A DNA stretch of 15,383 nucleotides from positions 1 to 15,383 of the forward strand of contig JABSSV010000188.1 in assembly GCA_013213875.1 (NCBI GenBank), in the 5' to 3' direction. Made by a program: the position numbers and the translations under genes. Below, piece after piece: positions 14,802-15,383 of the stretch. Below the pieces are notes generated by a model. That model ran no database searches. It was given only the letters and a program-made list of their open reading frames with translations, and had not been told where the DNA came from. The stretch's first letter is position 1; every line of letters begins with the position of its first letter. This DNA is from Lysobacterales bacterium (GTDB lineage: Bacteria > Pseudomonadota > Gammaproteobacteria > Xanthomonadales > SZUA-36).

Positions 14802-15383
14802 CAGCCCAGCCCTCCGGTACCGTGTTGGGTTTCTTCAGATCCATCAAAATCTCACGTGCCGCGTTGGCGCCCGGGGCAGCCATTACGCCACCGCCGGGGT
14901 GGTTGGAGGAGCCGCACATCCACAGGCCCTTCACCGGGCCGCGATATTGCGCATAGCCAGGGATGGGGCGATTGAAGAGCAGTTGGTCCATGGTCAGTTC
15001 GCCCTGGAAAATATTGCCTTCGGTCAGTCCCACTTCGTTCTCCAGTTCACGCGGCGTGCGAACCTCCGCATGCGCGACCAGATTCTTGAAGCCTGGTGCA
15101 TATTCTTCAATCTGATTGAACACCGTGTCGCGGAACGCGTCGCGGTCCTCGTCGGTCCAGTCCTTGCCGCGGACCTTGGGCGGCACATACTGGATAAACA
15201 GCGACATGAAATGCTTGCCCGGTGGTGCCATGGTCGGGTCCGTGAGCGATGGAATCAGCATGTCGATGTAGGGGTCCCGGGACCAGATGCCGTCTTTCCA
15301 GTCATCGTAGGCCCGTTCCAGGCGCTCAATGGAGTCGATCAGGTGCATATCGGAGCGCATGATTTCCGTGTTGCCCTTTAGCG
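14794..15383 (-). CDS. FAD-dependent oxidoreductase, C-terminal part (runs off the right edge)
   Basis: The frame is open to the right edge, so about 195 C-terminal residues are present and the FAD-binding N-terminus lies outside the window. The end, GLWMCGSSNHPGGGV followed by APGANAAREIL, parallels GLYLCGAGSHPGGNV and GRNAAKAVL in the downstream neighbour, so the two are paralogues of the COG1233/PYROXD2 type. They differ enough in the intervening residues to suggest distinct roles or two subunits of one enzyme. An internal ATG at 15360 is not the start, since coding sequence continues upstream (LKGNTEI). The stop lies inside the start of the next gene. The operon promoter is beyond the window. 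Confidence 0.85.
   Translation of the reverse strand, partial: LKGNTEIMRSDMHLIDSIERLERAYDDWKDGIWSRDPYIDMLIPSLTDPTMAPPGKHFMSLFIQYVPPKVRGKDWTDEDRDAFRDTVFNQIEEYAPGFKNLVAHAEVRTPRELENEVGLTEGNIFQGELTMDQLLFNRPIPGYAQYRGPVKGLWMCGSSNHPGGGVMAAPGANAAREILMDLKKPNTVPEGWADD

Noticed and set aside
13248..15383. Carotenoid desaturases (crtI-type) as the role of the FAD oxidoreductase pair
   Set aside because: No phytoene synthase, GGPP synthase or cyclase gene is adjacent. The operon partners are amine, folate and CoA enzymes, and the sequences look like the broader PYROXD2 group.
1..15383. Mobile elements, CRISPR arrays, tRNA or rRNA genes
   Set aside because: No transposase or integrase motif, no regularly spaced repeats, and no RNA gene sequence was recognised. 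Intergenic gaps are all under 200 bases.

Overview
The window is GC-rich, gene-dense bacterial DNA with short intergenic gaps and frequent GTG/TTG starts. The E. coli-type long, bimodular QueF, the flavin-dependent halogenase and the amine-type catabolic operon suggest a free-living, probably marine, gammaproteobacterium. That placement is an inference from gene content, not from a marker gene. No IS element, phage gene, CRISPR array, tRNA or rRNA was found.

Left part (1-5320): queF (queuosine pathway) is on the minus strand and is followed by the N-terminus of a sulfotransferase-like gene that runs off the left edge. Divergent from queF is a small unknown 67-residue protein with a recognisable sigma-70-type promoter. 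Next come two minus-strand genes for exported proteins: a putative lipoprotein of the serine beta-lactamase/esterase superfamily, then an unknown periplasmic protein. A plus-strand metallo-beta-lactamase-fold hydrolase and a small two-segment membrane protein follow. This part ends at a strong intrinsic terminator (5286-5308) that appears to serve both strands.

Middle (5328-6956): a complete flavin-dependent halogenase of the tryptophan-halogenase family is on the minus strand. It is separated from the next genes by a 117-base gap rich in inverted repeats, which carries a candidate promoter.

Right part (6957-15383): six tightly packed minus-strand genes form an operon whose 5' end lies beyond the window. 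In transcription order they encode two paralogous FAD oxidoreductases of the phytoene-dehydrogenase/PYROXD2 type (the first truncated by the edge), a GcvT-family aminomethyltransferase-like protein, an NDP-forming acyl-CoA synthetase, a PuuC-like aldehyde dehydrogenase and a PuuA-like glutamine-synthetase-family ligase. Starts and stops overlap or nearly touch at three junctions. The last two genes resemble the gamma-glutamylated putrescine pathway. The usual PuuB oxidase and PuuD hydrolase are not seen. In their place are paired FAD oxidoreductases, a folate-type one-carbon transferase and a CoA ligase. I infer catabolism of an unidentified amine, plausibly N-methylated: gamma-glutamylation and/or oxidation, capture of one-carbon units by tetrahydrofolate, aldehyde oxidation, and CoA activation of the resulting acid. 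This is the most interesting part of the window; its substrate cannot be read from sequence.
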